A stretch of 64,000 nucleotides of DNA from Seohaeicola saemankumensis (GCF_020171285.1 NZ_JAIUZI010000001.1:124001-188000); one strand, 5' to 3'; positions 17,173 to 27,008 are shown, numbered from the stretch's first letter. Notes: generated from the letters alone by a model not told the origin. Made by a program: numbers and translations.

Positions 17173-18641
17173 CCGGCGTTCCGCCTTGGGGCGGTCGACA
17201 GCTCCAATAACAGATCCAGATCGAGATAGGTTTCAAGGTGAGAGGCGAGAGCGTCCAGCGTGGCCTCTACGTCGGTGTCGTATTCCAATGTCGATGCCAA
17301 CCCGAAGTCCGCGAGAAAGCGGGCGCGGAATGCGTCCGAACTGAAAATGCCGTGCAGGTAGCTGCCACGAACCCGGCCATTTGCCGAGGCGGCGCCCTCG
17401 GGTCGGCCATCGACGGACAGCCAGCCGCGATCGCAATCGGGCCCCGATGTCCGGCCCATGTGGATTTCATAACCGCTCAGGGGTTCTCCGCCGGGCAGAG
17501 CGGTCGCCTCGCGCAGTTGCACCTGCTTGTGCTCCGACATCGCGGTGCACACGTCCAGCAACCCCAACCCGGCATCGGTGCCGGGGTCGCCATCGACTCC
17601 GTGCGGATCGGAAATCTCGCGCCCGAGCATCTGGTAGCCGCCGCACAACCCCATCACGTGGCCGCCCCGTCGCAGATGCGCCTGTATGTCGATGTCCCAT
17701 CCCTGGTGTCTCAGGAACGCCAGATCGGCGCGGGTGGATTTGCTGCCCGGGATCAGCACCAGATCGGCATCCCCCGGCAGCGCCTGACCTGGCGCGATGA
17801 TGTCGACCGCGACATCGGGTTCGTTGCTGAGGGGATCGAGGTCGTCGAAATTCGCCATGCGCGGAAGGCGTGGCACCACGATGCGCAGCTTGCCCGATGG
17901 CCGGGCGGGACCGTCTACCAGATCCATCATGTCCTCGGCGGGCAGACGCCAGGCGTCGTGAAACCACGGGATCACCCCCAGACAGGGCCAGCCGGTGCGT
18001 CGGGAAATGTCGTCACGGCCCTCGTCGAACAGGCGCAGGTCGCCTCGAAACCGGTTGATGGCAAATCCCGCGACTTGCGCCTGGTCCCCCGAGTCCAGAA
18101 CTGCCTGCGTGCCGACGATCTGCGCGATGACACCGCCCCGGTCGATGTCGCCGACCAGGACCACCGGCACGCCTGCAGCGCGGGCGAACCCCATATTGGC
18201 AATATCACCCCGGCGCAGGTTGGTTTCAGCCGGGCTGCCGGCCCCCTCGACCAGCACCAGATCCGCCGAGCGGCAGAGCGTGTCAAAGCTGTCGAGCACT
18301 TGCGCCAGCAGGGCGCCCTTGTCGCGCTGGTATCGCGCGGCGTCCTGGCGGCCGACACGCTGCCCGCGCACGACCAGCTGCGCGCCGGTCTCGCTTTCCG
18401 GTTTCAACAGCACCGGGTTCATGTCGGTGGCGGGGGGCAAGCCGGCGGCGCGTGCCTGCAGCGCCTGCGCACGCCCGATTTCGCCGCCATCCGCAGTGAC
18501 CGCAGCGTTGTTCGACATGTTTTGCGGTTTGAACGGCGCCACGCGCAGACCACGGCGGACAAAGGCCCGCGCCAGACCCGCCACGATCAGCGACTTGCCG
18601 ACATTGCTGCCGGTGCCCTGGATCATGATCGCACGCGCCAC
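17169..18641 (-). CDS. cobQ: Cobyric acid synthase
   Basis: 490 residues. The N-terminal ATPase domain has [12 protein letters not shown] and the [10 protein letters not shown] motif, and the C-terminal class I glutamine amidotransferase domain has the catalytic Cys333 in [10 protein letters not shown] and a His in GSYLHGIF. It amidates adenosylcobyrinic diamide at four positions during cobalamin synthesis. The product is needed by the B12-dependent methylmalonyl-CoA mutase encoded at 47-49 kb. The gene stands alone, separated from the upstream DUF6280 gene by a terminator, and converges with the PopZ-like gene. Confidence 0.95.
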   Translation of the reverse strand: MARAIMIQGTGSNVGKSLIVAGLARAFVRRGLRVAPFKPQNMSNNAAVTADGGEIGRAQALQARAAGLPPATDMNPVLLKPESETGAQLVVRGQRVGRQDAARYQRDKGALLAQVLDSFDTLCRSADLVLVEGAGSPAETNLRRGDIANMGFARAAGVPVVLVGDIDRGGVIAQIVGTQAVLDSGDQAQVAGFAINRFRGDLRLFDEGRDDISRRTGWPCLGVIPWFHDAWRLPAEDMMDLVDGPARPSGKLRIVVPRLPRMANFDDLDPLSNEPDVAVDIIAPGQALPGDADLVLIPGSKSTRADLAFLRHQGWDIDIQAHLRRGGHVMGLCGGYQMLGREISDPHGVDGDPGTDAGLGLLDVCTAMSEHKQVQLREATALPGGEPLSGYEIHMGRTSGPDCDRGWLSVDGRPEGAASANGRVRGSYLHGIFSSDAFRARFLADFGLASTLEYDTDVEATLDALASHLETYLDLDLLLELSTAPRRNAG

Positions 18642-18669
18642 GCTTTAACCCCCGGTCAGAGAACAAAAA

Positions 18670-18694
18670 ACGCGCCCACAAAGGCGCGTCTTTT
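18670..18694 (-). terminator. Terminator after the DUF6280 gene
   Basis: On the minus strand ACGCGCC and GGCGCGT pair around a six-base loop and run directly into TTTTTT. The plus strand also has a CTTTT after the stem, so it may work both ways. It separates the DUF6280 gene from cobQ. Confidence 0.85.
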
Positions 18695-18713
18695 GGCGTG
18701 TAGCAGGTCGTCC

Positions 18714-19034
18714 TTAGGCGGCTTCGGCCTGCTGTGCGGCATTGCGGCGTTCGCTTTCTTCGCGCGACAGGGCGACCGAGGTGCGCACACCACGACCGAC
18801 AAATTCCATCAGACCGCTGACGACACGTTCATTGGGGTCGATACCGGCACAGCTCAGCACCTCGCGACCGTCGCGCGACCGGGCCCAGCGGGCGATCTGC
18901 TCGGGGCCATTGCCATATTTCTTGTCGTCAGCAATGGCATCATCCAGCGCGGCCAATACCACGGCCGCAAACAGTTTACGTGCACGGTTGCCTTGTTCGT
19001 TATTATAGGCGGTGCCGTCAACGAAATCTTTCAT
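18714..19034 (-). CDS. DUF6280 family protein
   Basis: 106 residues starting MKDFVDGTAYNNEQG after AAGGGA; an upstream in-frame ATG lacks a ribosome-binding site. The sequence is cytoplasmic, with RKLFAAVVLAALDDAI, an EQIARWARSRDGREVL helix and ERVVSGLMEFVGRGV. It matches a short family that, from memory, is nearly invariant across Rhodobacterales. Such conservation in a small protein suggests a core role, perhaps binding a nucleic acid or polymerase, but nothing in the sequence proves it. It is monocistronic, with its own terminator, and divergent from efp. Confidence 0.75.
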   Translation of the reverse strand: MKDFVDGTAYNNEQGNRARKLFAAVVLAALDDAIADDKKYGNGPEQIARWARSRDGREVLSCAGIDPNERVVSGLMEFVGRGVRTSVALSREESERRNAAQQAEAA

Positions 19035-19253
19035 CTCGTTTCCCTTGTTTTTCTTGCTCTTGCAATTTTCGGCGTGGCGTTCCTTATGACCTATCCAATT
19101 CGATTCGGATACCCCATTATCGCATAGCACTTATGCAGAATTTGCATGGCTTTCTGCATGTGCAGCACGACATATCGTTGTCTTGCCAGCCTTACTCCCG
19201 CCAGATATAGGGGCGCAAACTGCGGCATCAACCACGTGTGAAGGATTTATGTC

Positions 19254-19817
19254 ATGCCCAAGATTAACGGAAACGAAATCCGCCCCGGCAATGTTCTGGA
19301 ACACAACGATGGCCTTTGGGCCGCCGTCAAGGTGGACCATGTAAAGCCCGGAAAAGGCGGCGCATTTGCCCAGGTCGAACTGCGCAACCTGCGCAACGGG
19401 TCGAAACTGAACGAACGCTTCCGCAGCGCGGACAAGGTCGAACGGGTCCGGCTTGAGCAAAAGGATATGCAGTTCCTGTTCGAGTCCGATGGCATGCTGA
19501 CCTTCATGGACACCGAAACCTATGACCAGGTGGAACTGCCGGCCGAGATTCTCGGCGACCGGCGGCCGTTTCTTCAGGACGGCATGACCATCGTTGTGGA
19601 ATTCCACGAAACCGAGGCATTGAACGCAACGGTGCCGCAGAAGGTGACCTGCAAGATCGTCGAGACCGAGCCGGTGGTCAAAGGCCAGACAGCGGCGAAT
19701 TCGTTCAAGCCGGCGGTTCTGGATAACGGGGTCAAGGTCATGGTGCCGCCCTTCGTTGGCCAGGACGAGATGATCATCGTCAACACCGAGACGATGGAAT
19801 ACTCCGAACGCGCCTGA
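19254..19817 (+). CDS. efp: Elongation factor P
   Basis: 187 residues with the three beta-barrel domains of EF-P: KOW-like N-terminus, central OB domain and the C-terminal domain ending [12 protein letters not shown]. It relieves ribosome stalling at polyproline. The tip loop reads KPGKGG with Lys34 at the position modified in many bacteria. No epmA or epmB lies in the window. The start codon follows GAAGGATT. A strong terminator follows, so it is probably a single-gene unit. Confidence 0.95.
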   Translation: MPKINGNEIRPGNVLEHNDGLWAAVKVDHVKPGKGGAFAQVELRNLRNGSKLNERFRSADKVERVRLEQKDMQFLFESDGMLTFMDTETYDQVELPAEILGDRRPFLQDGMTIVVEFHETEALNATVPQKVTCKIVETEPVVKGQTAANSFKPAVLDNGVKVMVPPFVGQDEMIIVNTETMEYSERA

Positions 19818-19842
19818 CGCGCTGCTGCACGTCAAAGACACA

Positions 19843-19866
19843 GGGGGCCGGGCGGCCCCCTTTTTT
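19843..19866 (+). terminator. efp terminator
   Basis: GGGGGCC and GGCCCCC pair around GGGC and are followed directly by six T. It lies 25 bases after the efp stop codon. Confidence 0.9.
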
Positions 19867-19876
19867 GATGCCGGGT

Positions 19877-20497
19877 CTAGGTCGTCTTCAGGACTTCGCG
19901 CCGAAACCGGATGAGGCTGCGCAGCCCGATAAAACGCGGCGTGGATCGCATGTACCGCACGAAGGCACGGCCATAGCCGTGGATGAGCCAGCGCTCTTCG
20001 TTCAGGACAAACAGAAAGTAGAGCAGGAACAGCACCCCCGCCAGCACGAGGGTGAGTGTCGACCCGGCGGTGACGCCCAGGCCGATCGTTGCGAGGACTG
20101 AGGTGACATATTGGGGATTGCGGGAATAGGCATAGATCCCGCCCGTCACCAATCCGCTGCGGTCGCAATAGGTGTTGTCGAGCCCCAGGAAACGGTAACC
20201 CCACAAGGTCACCCCAAAGGCCGCGACCATCAGCGGCAGACCCAGCGCATAGCGTGGCCAGTGGCCCCAGCCGTTTACCGCGATCCCGGTCAGGGCGAAT
20301 GCGATGGTGGCGCCACAGAAAAGCCGGAACAGACCAAAGATCAGATGATGGCGCACGGGGGCCGTGTCGGGCGCGGCGGGCCACATGCCCAGCGACGGGC
20401 GTACCAGGTTGGCCGCCAGCAGCGCCGCCAGCGCCAACGCGGACAGGGCTGCGGCGGTCAGGGAAACCGTATGTGCCAGTTCGGTGAAATGGGTCAT
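19877..20497 (-). CDS. Isoprenylcysteine/phospholipid methyltransferase-like membrane protein
   Basis: 206 residues with about five membrane helices and the ICMT/PEMT C-terminal signature: GIYAYSRNPQYV, then NEERWLIHGYGRAFVRYMRSTPRFI. In this family the conserved RNPxY and EE pair bind SAM and position the acceptor. Members methylate lipids, prenyl groups or small thiols in the membrane; the substrate here is unknown. The gene converges with efp and diverges from the CoA-transferase gene, so it is transcribed alone. Confidence 0.75.
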   Translation of the reverse strand: MTHFTELAHTVSLTAAALSALALAALLAANLVRPSLGMWPAAPDTAPVRHHLIFGLFRLFCGATIAFALTGIAVNGWGHWPRYALGLPLMVAAFGVTLWGYRFLGLDNTYCDRSGLVTGGIYAYSRNPQYVTSVLATIGLGVTAGSTLTLVLAGVLFLLYFLFVLNEERWLIHGYGRAFVRYMRSTPRFIGLRSLIRFRREVLKTT

Positions 20498-20665
20498 CAG
20501 GCGGATCCTTCAGAGATCAGGCGGCAGTATCTGATGCCGGGGCAAATCATGCGGATGCAACATTCCGGTGACGCGGCGACGCAAAATTCCGCCTGAACGC
20601 GCGGCATCCTTTCACCTTTGAACGCCCGCCCCTCGACGCTAGTCTCGGGCTGCGGAGGAGAGGCG

Positions 20666-22600
20666 ATGCGCAACAAGATCATTTCGGCCGAGAACGCAGC
20701 CCGTTTGGTGGCGTCCGGCAACACGGTAACCACATCCGGCTTTGTCGGTATCGGCGTGCCGGACGCTCTGCTGGCCGCGCTCGAGGCGCGGTTTCTCGAC
20801 ACCGGCGAACCACGCGACCTGACGCTGCTGTTCGCGGCGGGGCAGGGGGACGGTGGTAATCGGGGGTTGAACCACCTGGGGCACGACGGGTTGTTGCGCC
20901 GGGTCGTGGGCGGACATTGGGGGCTGATCCCAAAGGTTGCGAAACTGGCCACCGAGGGCCGCATCGAGGCCTATAACCTGCCGCAGGGCGTGATCAGCCA
21001 TCTGTATCGCGATATCGCCGCCGGAAAGCCGGGCACGCTGACCCATGTGGGGTTGGGCACCTTTGTCGATCCGCGCCAGGACGGCGGGCGGATCAACGCC
21101 GCAACGGTCGAGGACCTGGTCGAACTCGTACAGATCGGCGGCCGCGAAAGCCTGTTTTACAAGGCGTTCCCCATAGATGTGGCTTTGTTGCGTGGCACCA
21201 CGGCGGACGCGGCGGGCAACGTCAGCATGGAACGCGAGGCGCTGGTCATCGACAACCTCGCGCAGGCGATGGCCGTGCGCAATTCCGGCGGGGTCGTGAT
21301 CGTTCAGGTCGAACGGCTCGCGGCCAAGGGCGCGTTGAACCCGCGCGAAGTGGCGCTGCCGGCCACCCTGGTGGATGCCGTGGTGGTGGCGGACGCGGAC
21401 CACCATATGCAGACCTACGCAACCCAGTATTCGCATCTCTTCGCCGGGCGCTTTCGCGCACCCGAAGGATCGTCCAAGGCGATGCCGCTGGACGCGCGCA
21501 AGATCATCGCCCGGCGGTGCGCGTTTGAATTGCCGGTCAACGGGGTCGTCAACCTCGGGATCGGGATGCCCGAAGGGGTGGCCGCCGTGGCCGGCGAAGA
21601 AGGATTGCTGGATCATGTGACGCTGACGGCGGAACCCGGCGTGATCGGCGGGCAACCGGCCTCCGGCCTCGATTTCGGGGCGGCGATCAACACCGACGCG
21701 ATCATCCCTCAGCATCAGCAGTTCGACTTTTACGACGGGGGCGGACTGGATCTGGCGGTGCTGGGCATGGCCGAGGCCGACAGCGACGGCAACGTGAACG
21801 TATCGCGGTTCGGGCCACGGCTGGCCGGAGCGGGCGGTTTCATCAACATCAGCCAGAACGCCCGCAAGGTTGTGTTCGCCGGCACCTTCACCGCCGGCGG
21901 GTTGGACCTGGCCCTTGACGGCGGGCGTGTCGCCATTGCCCGCGAAGGTCGCGCGCAGAAATTCCGTGACCGCGTCGAACAGATCACCTTTGCCGGCAAG
22001 TTGGCCGCCGACCAGGGCAAGGCGATACTATACGTCACCGAACGATGCGTGTTCGAACTGACACCCGACGGGCTGCGCCTTACGGAAATCGCGCCGGGTA
22101 TCGACCTGCAACGCGATATTGTCGACCAGATGGGGTTTGCGCCCGAGATCGGCGAAGTGGTCGAGATGGACGCGCGGATTTTCTCCACCGATCCGATGGG
22201 GCTGAAAACGGACCTGCTGCACCTGGATCTCGAAGACCGCATCGCCTTTGACCCCGGTACTCACCGCCTGTTCATCAACTTTGAAAAGCTGCGCATTCGC
22301 GATCAGACCGATCTACACCGGATCAAGGCGCGCGTCGAAGAGATCTGCACCCCGCTCGACCGGCCGGTCGATGTGATCGTGAACTATGATGGCGCCCGTA
22401 TCGACGACGATGTTCAAGAGGCCTATGCCGCGCTGGTGGCCGGTCTCGAAGACCGGTTCTATGACCGCGTCTCGCGCTATTCCAGCAGCGCCTTCATGCG
22501 GATGAAACTGGGCGAGACGCTAAAACGACACGCCGCGCCCCATATTTTCGAAAGCGGCGAGGAAGCGCGCGAATACCTGCGTGGCGCGGCCGGGGCCTGA
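20666..22600 (+). CDS. Acyl-CoA:acetate/3-ketoacid CoA-transferase (single chain)
   Basis: 644 residues. The start follows GGAGGAGAGG. The protein fuses the alpha and beta halves of family I CoA-transferases, as in propionate CoA-transferase and YdiF. The alpha half has SGNTVTTSGFVGIGVPDALL; the beta half has the catalytic glutamate E323 in TAEPGVIGG. A C-terminal extension of about 110 residues follows the core, as in related alphaproteobacterial proteins. It moves CoA between short-chain acyl donors and carboxylic acids. It may feed acyl-CoA into the propionyl-CoA pathway encoded further on, but it has no operon partner here. Confidence 0.85.
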   Translation: MRNKIISAENAARLVASGNTVTTSGFVGIGVPDALLAALEARFLDTGEPRDLTLLFAAGQGDGGNRGLNHLGHDGLLRRVVGGHWGLIPKVAKLATEGRIEAYNLPQGVISHLYRDIAAGKPGTLTHVGLGTFVDPRQDGGRINAATVEDLVELVQIGGRESLFYKAFPIDVALLRGTTADAAGNVSMEREALVIDNLAQAMAVRNSGGVVIVQVERLAAKGALNPREVALPATLVDAVVVADADHHMQTYATQYSHLFAGRFRAPEGSSKAMPLDARKIIARRCAFELPVNGVVNLGIGMPEGVAAVAGEEGLLDHVTLTAEPGVIGGQPASGLDFGAAINTDAIIPQHQQFDFYDGGGLDLAVLGMAEADSDGNVNVSRFGPRLAGAGGFINISQNARKVVFAGTFTAGGLDLALDGGRVAIAREGRAQKFRDRVEQITFAGKLAADQGKAILYVTERCVFELTPDGLRLTEIAPGIDLQRDIVDQMGFAPEIGEVVEMDARIFSTDPMGLKTDLLHLDLEDRIAFDPGTHRLFINFEKLRIRDQTDLHRIKARVEEICTPLDRPVDVIVNYDGARIDDDVQEAYAALVAGLEDRFYDRVSRYSSSAFMRMKLGETLKRHAAPHIFESGEEAREYLRGAAGA

Positions 22601-22603
22601 GCG

Positions 22604-23524
22604 TCAGACCTGCGAGCCCTTGGTGTCGAACAACCCGCGCAGCAGATCGTATTTGACCCGGTTGGCGCTGACCTGGCGATAAAAGGCGATCAGAAAGGCC
22701 GTCGGCCCCTGAATGCGGCCCAACCCCATCGTCGCGGCCACAACGGTGCCGACATCCGTGCGCCCGTGCAGAACCATCCAGCCGCCCAGCATCAGCACGC
22801 TGACGGTACCGATGCCGTTGATCGAACTCAGCAGGAACTTGGCGGACAGTTTCCAGATGAACATGACCCGGCGGGTTTCGAAAATCTCGTCGAAATCGGC
22901 GAGAACCGCCGCCTCGGCGGCCCTTAGATCCTGCGATGTCAGCTTGTTCGTGGCGCCGCGCAGAATATGGACACGCCGGGCCACCAGTTCGTTCACCTTG
23001 CGCTGCGACACCAGAACCACGACGATCTGCGGCAGGATCATCGCCAGCGCGATCACCCCCAGCCCCGGCTGGGTCGCCGCGATAAAGCCGATGACGCTGA
23101 TCAGGGTCCCGATCTGCACGACAGGTTCGGAAAAGGCGCTGCCGGCGAACTTTCCCAATTCCTCGGCCTCGGCTGAAATCGCGGTCGATAGGGTACCGAC
23201 CGGTACCGCCTGTTGAGGCCGGCCATCTTCGGGGCCGGTCAGCAGCCGCGCCCGGATCAGCCGGACGATGTCTTCGCCCAGAACACCCGACCGAAACCCC
23301 ATCAGCCATTTCAGCAACAGACTCAACAGGATCGCCGCCATCATCCCGGCCCCCAGCCAGAACAGCTCGGCAATGGCCAGCTTCTTCTCAGTCAGCAGGT
23401 TGACGATTTCCTTTTGAAAGTTGAGCGGCACCGCCGCCAGCGCCGCGATGGCGATCGACAGCACGATCAAAAGGATTTGTCGGCGTCCACTGACCCGCCA
23501 AATCGCGGAATAAAGTTGCAGCAC
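22604..23524 (-). CDS. ABC transporter membrane domain without ATPase
   Basis: 306 residues with six predicted membrane helices and the exporter-type coupling segment (RLIRARLLTGPED...), ending at the position where a type I exporter would continue into its nucleotide-binding domain. No Walker motifs follow, and the gene downstream is on the other strand. It lies 94 bases downstream of a membrane-fusion adaptor gene on the same strand and probably works with it, with an ATPase encoded elsewhere or without one. Substrate unknown. The full-length, undamaged frame argues against a simple truncation. Confidence 0.75.
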   Translation of the reverse strand: MLQLYSAIWRVSGRRQILLIVLSIAIAALAAVPLNFQKEIVNLLTEKKLAIAELFWLGAGMMAAILLSLLLKWLMGFRSGVLGEDIVRLIRARLLTGPEDGRPQQAVPVGTLSTAISAEAEELGKFAGSAFSEPVVQIGTLISVIGFIAATQPGLGVIALAMILPQIVVVLVSQRKVNELVARRVHILRGATNKLTSQDLRAAEAAVLADFDEIFETRRVMFIWKLSAKFLLSSINGIGTVSVLMLGGWMVLHGRTDVGTVVAATMGLGRIQGPTAFLIAFYRQVSANRVKYDLLRGLFDTKGSQV

Positions 23525-23618
23525 GGTCGCGACGCCTTTTCGTTCCGGGGCAATGCGCCGATGGTGGCGCAGCAGACCGGCAGGAGCAAGCGGTTTGGTG
23601 GCGGACCGCTGCGCGGCG

Positions 23619-24446
23619 TCAGTCTCCGGTCGGCGCCGGTTTGATCTGCGGCAGGACCGTGACCCGCATGCCGGGGCGCAACTGGCCCATCGGATTGGCC
23701 AGTTCGGCCCAGATCGTCATGTTGCCTGTGGCGCTGTCGACGGTGGCCGACACGTTGTCGGGCCGGGTCTGTTCTGAATACATCCAGCCGTCGGTGATGC
23801 GGATGTTCAACACCACCCGGTCCAGCAGGCTCAGCGGGAACCGCATGTCCTCGATATCGAGTTCATCAACCCGCTGCACATAGGGAATTTCGTATGACAG
23901 GCGAACCCGGTCCAGTGCGATGATATTGGCCAGGGGACCCCGCCCGATCTTCACATAGCTGCCCACGCGCACTTGCGGGATACCGATCACCCCGGAAATC
24001 GGTGCGCGAATTACGGTGCGCTCAAGGTCGGTTTCCGCGGCCTTCAAGGCGGCTTGTGTTTCGGCACGCACGGCGTCGGCAAAGGCGCGGGCGACCTCGG
24101 CCTTGAGAACCTGCACCCCGGTCGCCGATCCGCGTTCCTTGAGCTGGCTGAGCCGCTCGAAATCCGCGGCGGCCGATTTGAGGGTCGCCTCGGCCCGCAA
24201 AACGTTGGCGCGCTCGGTGTCCAGTTGCAGCTGGAAATCCGTCGCGTCGAGGGTGAACAACGGGTCACCTTGCCTGACGAATTGACCCGGTGCGAAATGG
24301 ATCTCGGTCACGATGCTGGCCACGGCATTCGCCACATCAGCCTGGCGCAGGGCTTCGATACGGCCGGGGAATTCGGCCTGATTTTCGGCCGGGGCGGGCG
24401 TGGCGGTCAGGCACCCAAGCCAAAACGCGAACAGGACCTGTTTCAT
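23619..24446 (-). CDS. Periplasmic adaptor (membrane-fusion) protein
   Basis: 275 residues. The start was placed at MKQVLFAFWLG, which gives a signal peptide cleaved near APAE. A longer in-frame extension upstream looks non-coding. The mature part has the biotinyl-lipoyl hairpin halves (VTEIHFAPGQFVRQGDPLF and TVIRAPISGVIG), a helical hairpin between them, and a beta-barrel with GQLRPGMRVTVLPQ. RND- or ABC-linked adaptors of this kind join an inner-membrane pump to TolC. No RND pump gene is adjacent; the neighbour is the ABC membrane domain downstream. Confidence 0.85.
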   Translation of the reverse strand: MKQVLFAFWLGCLTATPAPAENQAEFPGRIEALRQADVANAVASIVTEIHFAPGQFVRQGDPLFTLDATDFQLQLDTERANVLRAEATLKSAAADFERLSQLKERGSATGVQVLKAEVARAFADAVRAETQAALKAAETDLERTVIRAPISGVIGIPQVRVGSYVKIGRGPLANIIALDRVRLSYEIPYVQRVDELDIEDMRFPLSLLDRVVLNIRITDGWMYSEQTRPDNVSATVDSATGNMTIWAELANPMGQLRPGMRVTVLPQIKPAPTGD

Positions 24447-24508
24447 GATGCGATCCTTGCAACGGCGGGAGTATTGCCGTTTCAGAGTCCCGCGCGACCC
24501 GTCCAATG

Positions 24509-25255
24509 TCAACTGTCGGGCGATACCAGCGCAACCGTCGCATCGCCGGCGCGCATCTCTCCCGTTGCCCGGTCGAGCCGCAGATAGGCGATGGCCCTGT
24601 CGCCGGCTCGTGTCAAAAGCGTGCCAGCCGGTTTGCCGTCTGCGGTGATCTGGGTTCCGCTGTCGGCCGCGCCCGAGACGGTGACCCGTTGCAGCCCCTT
24701 GCGCAGTTCGGTCTTGTGCTTCATCCGGGCGGTGACCTCCTGTCCGACGTAGCACCCTTTGCGGAAATCGACACCGTTCAGCCGTTCAAAGCCGGTTTCC
24801 AGAATGTAACTGTCCGAAGTCAGCTCGACCCCTGTTTCGGGGATGCAATGGGCCACCCGGATCGCATCCCAGTCGGTGCCGTCATCCGCCTCGGGTGCGG
24901 CCGTATACGCCCGCCACCCCATGTCCGGGTGCCGTGGGTCAGGCAGGGCGCCCTCCGGCGCCGGTCCCGTTCCGCGCTGCAGGTTCAGCCCCGACGGCGC
25001 AATGGCGACGTCAGCGCGCAGTTTGTACATGCTCAGCCGCTTGACCAGATCGTCCGCCGATGTCTCGGCCACGTCCAGCAGGATATCGTCGCCGTGGCGG
25101 GCGAGAAAGAAGTCGGCAATGTACTTTCCCTGCGGTGTCAGCAGGGCCGCATAAACCAGCCCATTGGCAAGTCCGCCAATGTCATTTGTGATCAAGCCCT
25201 GCAGAAAGTGCTCTGTATCCTTGCCCGACAGTCGCAGGATGCGGCGTGCGCTCAT
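24509..25255 (-). CDS. ygfZ: Folate-binding YgfZ/GcvT-like protein
   Basis: 248 residues. The signature KGCYVGQE spans residues 166-173, with Cys168 the conserved residue. The N-terminal LQGLITND and SMYKLRADV segments fit the GcvT-like fold. YgfZ uses tetrahydrofolate and helps assemble or repair some iron-sulfur enzymes, including tRNA methylthiolation. The start MSARRILRLSG agrees with the family. It is divergent from the glycosyltransferase gene that begins 60 bases away. Confidence 0.9.
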   Translation of the reverse strand: MSARRILRLSGKDTEHFLQGLITNDIGGLANGLVYAALLTPQGKYIADFFLARHGDDILLDVAETSADDLVKRLSMYKLRADVAIAPSGLNLQRGTGPAPEGALPDPRHPDMGWRAYTAAPEADDGTDWDAIRVAHCIPETGVELTSDSYILETGFERLNGVDFRKGCYVGQEVTARMKHKTELRKGLQRVTVSGAADSGTQITADGKPAGTLLTRAGDRAIAYLRLDRATGEMRAGDATVALVSPDS

Positions 25256-25315
25256 GATCGATTCCTTGCATTTTTCGCTCTTTGATATAGGTAGGCGGCC
25301 AGCTTTGAACAGGAA

Positions 25316-26008
25316 ATGCGCGCGTTGACTGCTGAAATAACCGTAATAATCCCGACGCTGAACGCCGAGGGCTCCCTTCCTCAATGCCTTGGTGCCCTGA
25401 TGGAAGGGCTTCCCGCCGGGCTGATCCGCGAGGTCATCATCTCCGACGGCGGGTCCGATGACGCCACCTGTCGGATCGCCGAGGCCGCCGGTGCGGAGCT
25501 GATCAAGGGGGCCGCCTCGCGCGGTGGACAATTGCGGCGCGCGGGCGAAGCGGCGCGCGGGCGCTGGTTGATGGTCTTGCATGCGGATACGGTTCTGGAT
25601 CCCGGTTGGGCGCAGGTGGTGCTGGACCACATTCATTCCCGTGATGCCGGGACGGCCTATTTCCAGCTCGCGTTTCGGGCGACGGGGATCATGCCGGCCC
25701 TGGTCGCGGGATGGGCCAATCTGAGGGCCGGTTTGTTCGGTCTGCCCTATGGTGACCAGGGGCTGCTGGTGCGCACGGCCGACTATCGTCGTGCGGGGGG
25801 GTATCCCGACCAGCCCCTGATGGAAGACGTGGCACTGGCGCGGGCGCTGAAAAAACCGCTGACGGCGCTGCCGGTACGTGCGGTCACCAGCCCGGATCGC
25901 TATCGCAAGTCTGGCTGGTTGCGGCGCGGGGCGCGCAACCTTTGGACGCTGGCGCGATATTTTGCCGGCGCGGATCCGGAACATCTGGATCAGGCCTATC
26001 GCCGTTAG
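25316..26008 (+). CDS. Family 2 glycosyltransferase (TIGR04283-like)
   Basis: 230 residues with the GT-A fold: ITVIIPTLNAEGSL, the SDGGSDDAT nucleotide-sugar strand, LHADTVLDPGW with the metal-binding acidic pair, and the acceptor-side GGYPDQPLMEDVALARAL. It lacks membrane helices apart from a weak hydrophobic patch near residue 125. The subfamily is often encoded next to genes for lipid or carotenoid-like modification, and its substrate is unknown. The gene sits alone between ygfZ (divergent) and the SDR gene (convergent). Confidence 0.8.
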   Translation: MRALTAEITVIIPTLNAEGSLPQCLGALMEGLPAGLIREVIISDGGSDDATCRIAEAAGAELIKGAASRGGQLRRAGEAARGRWLMVLHADTVLDPGWAQVVLDHIHSRDAGTAYFQLAFRATGIMPALVAGWANLRAGLFGLPYGDQGLLVRTADYRRAGGYPDQPLMEDVALARALKKPLTALPVRAVTSPDRYRKSGWLRRGARNLWTLARYFAGADPEHLDQAYRR

Positions 26009-26132
26009 CGATCACCGCAGCCTTCGTTTCACGGGTGCGTCCCTGATCCGGCCCGTGGCCCTGCGCGCCAGGGCGCGGGGGGCTGGACCAAACAGGCAGG
26101 CCAAAGGGGCAAGGCCCTTCCGCAGCGCGGGA

Positions 26133-26912
26133 TCAGGATGCGTATTGTCCGCCACCGTCCATGTCGATGACCGTACCGCTGAGGTATTGCACATGCGGCG
26201 ATGACAGCATGACCGTCAGTGCCGCGACCTCTTCGGGGGCCTTGGGGCGGCCAAAGGGGAAATGATCGGGGTTCAGCAGGTCTTCCCACAATTCCTCGTC
26301 CCCGAATTCCAGTGCGGCCTGCCGTTTCAAACCCTCGGTCATGCGATCGGTCCGGGTCCGCGCCGGGTTGATACCAAAAACGCGCACGTTGTTGCGCGGT
26401 GTGGCCGCACCGATCGCATTTGTAAATCCGATCAGGGCGGCGTTGCCTGCGGCCCCGATGATATAGCCGGGTTTGGTCGCCCGCCCGCCCATGCCGATGA
26501 TATTGACGATCGTGCCTGACCCCCGGTCGGTCATTTTCGGCACATAGAGTTTGCACAGGTGGATGTAGCCCCAGACCTTGAGGTCAAATCCTTCGCGCCA
26601 TTCGGCCAGGCTCATGGCTTCCAACGGTCCGCGTTTGATGGCGCCGGCGTTGTTGACCAGAATGTCCACGTCCGGGGCCGCGTGGAACAACCGCTCGCGT
26701 TCGCTGTCTTGCGACAGGTCGGCGGCGATGTAATCCACCTCGGTTCCGGTTGCGGCGGACAGGGTTGCGGCGCGGTCGGCCAGCATGTCTGCACTGCGTG
26801 ACACCAGGGTGACACGGGTGCCCTCGCGGGCAAAATGTTCGGCGATCGACAGGCCGATACCCTTTGACGCCCCGGTCACCAGAACCCGTTTTCCGACAAG
26901 ATTCAGATCCAT
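26133..26912 (-). CDS. Short-chain dehydrogenase-like protein with altered active site
   Basis: 259 residues; the start MDLNLVGKRV fits the family, and the upstream in-frame extension looks non-coding. The cofactor side is normal: TGASKGIG at 13-20, NNAG at 87-90. The catalytic tetrad is not. By alignment, Asn is Lys112, Ser is Gly140, Tyr is Gly153 and Lys is Asn157, in a conserved-looking GAAGNAALIGF segment. Such a protein could bind NAD(P)H without classical redox catalysis or use other residues. The C-terminus YLSGTVIDMDGGGQ is typical of SDRs. Its 5' end faces the argP stop, 97 bases away, so it may be in one transcript with argP. Confidence 0.8.
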   Translation of the reverse strand: MDLNLVGKRVLVTGASKGIGLSIAEHFAREGTRVTLVSRSADMLADRAATLSAATGTEVDYIAADLSQDSERERLFHAAPDVDILVNNAGAIKRGPLEAMSLAEWREGFDLKVWGYIHLCKLYVPKMTDRGSGTIVNIIGMGGRATKPGYIIGAAGNAALIGFTNAIGAATPRNNVRVFGINPARTRTDRMTEGLKRQAALEFGDEELWEDLLNPDHFPFGRPKAPEEVAALTVMLSSPHVQYLSGTVIDMDGGGQYAS

Positions 26913-27008
26913 TTTCCACAGTCCTCCCTTGGGTGCGCCATTCCGCGTCCACCTGGCCGTCAGAATTGCCGCGCCGGGCTGTGCTGGCAAGCGCAATCGC
27001 AGGTTCGC

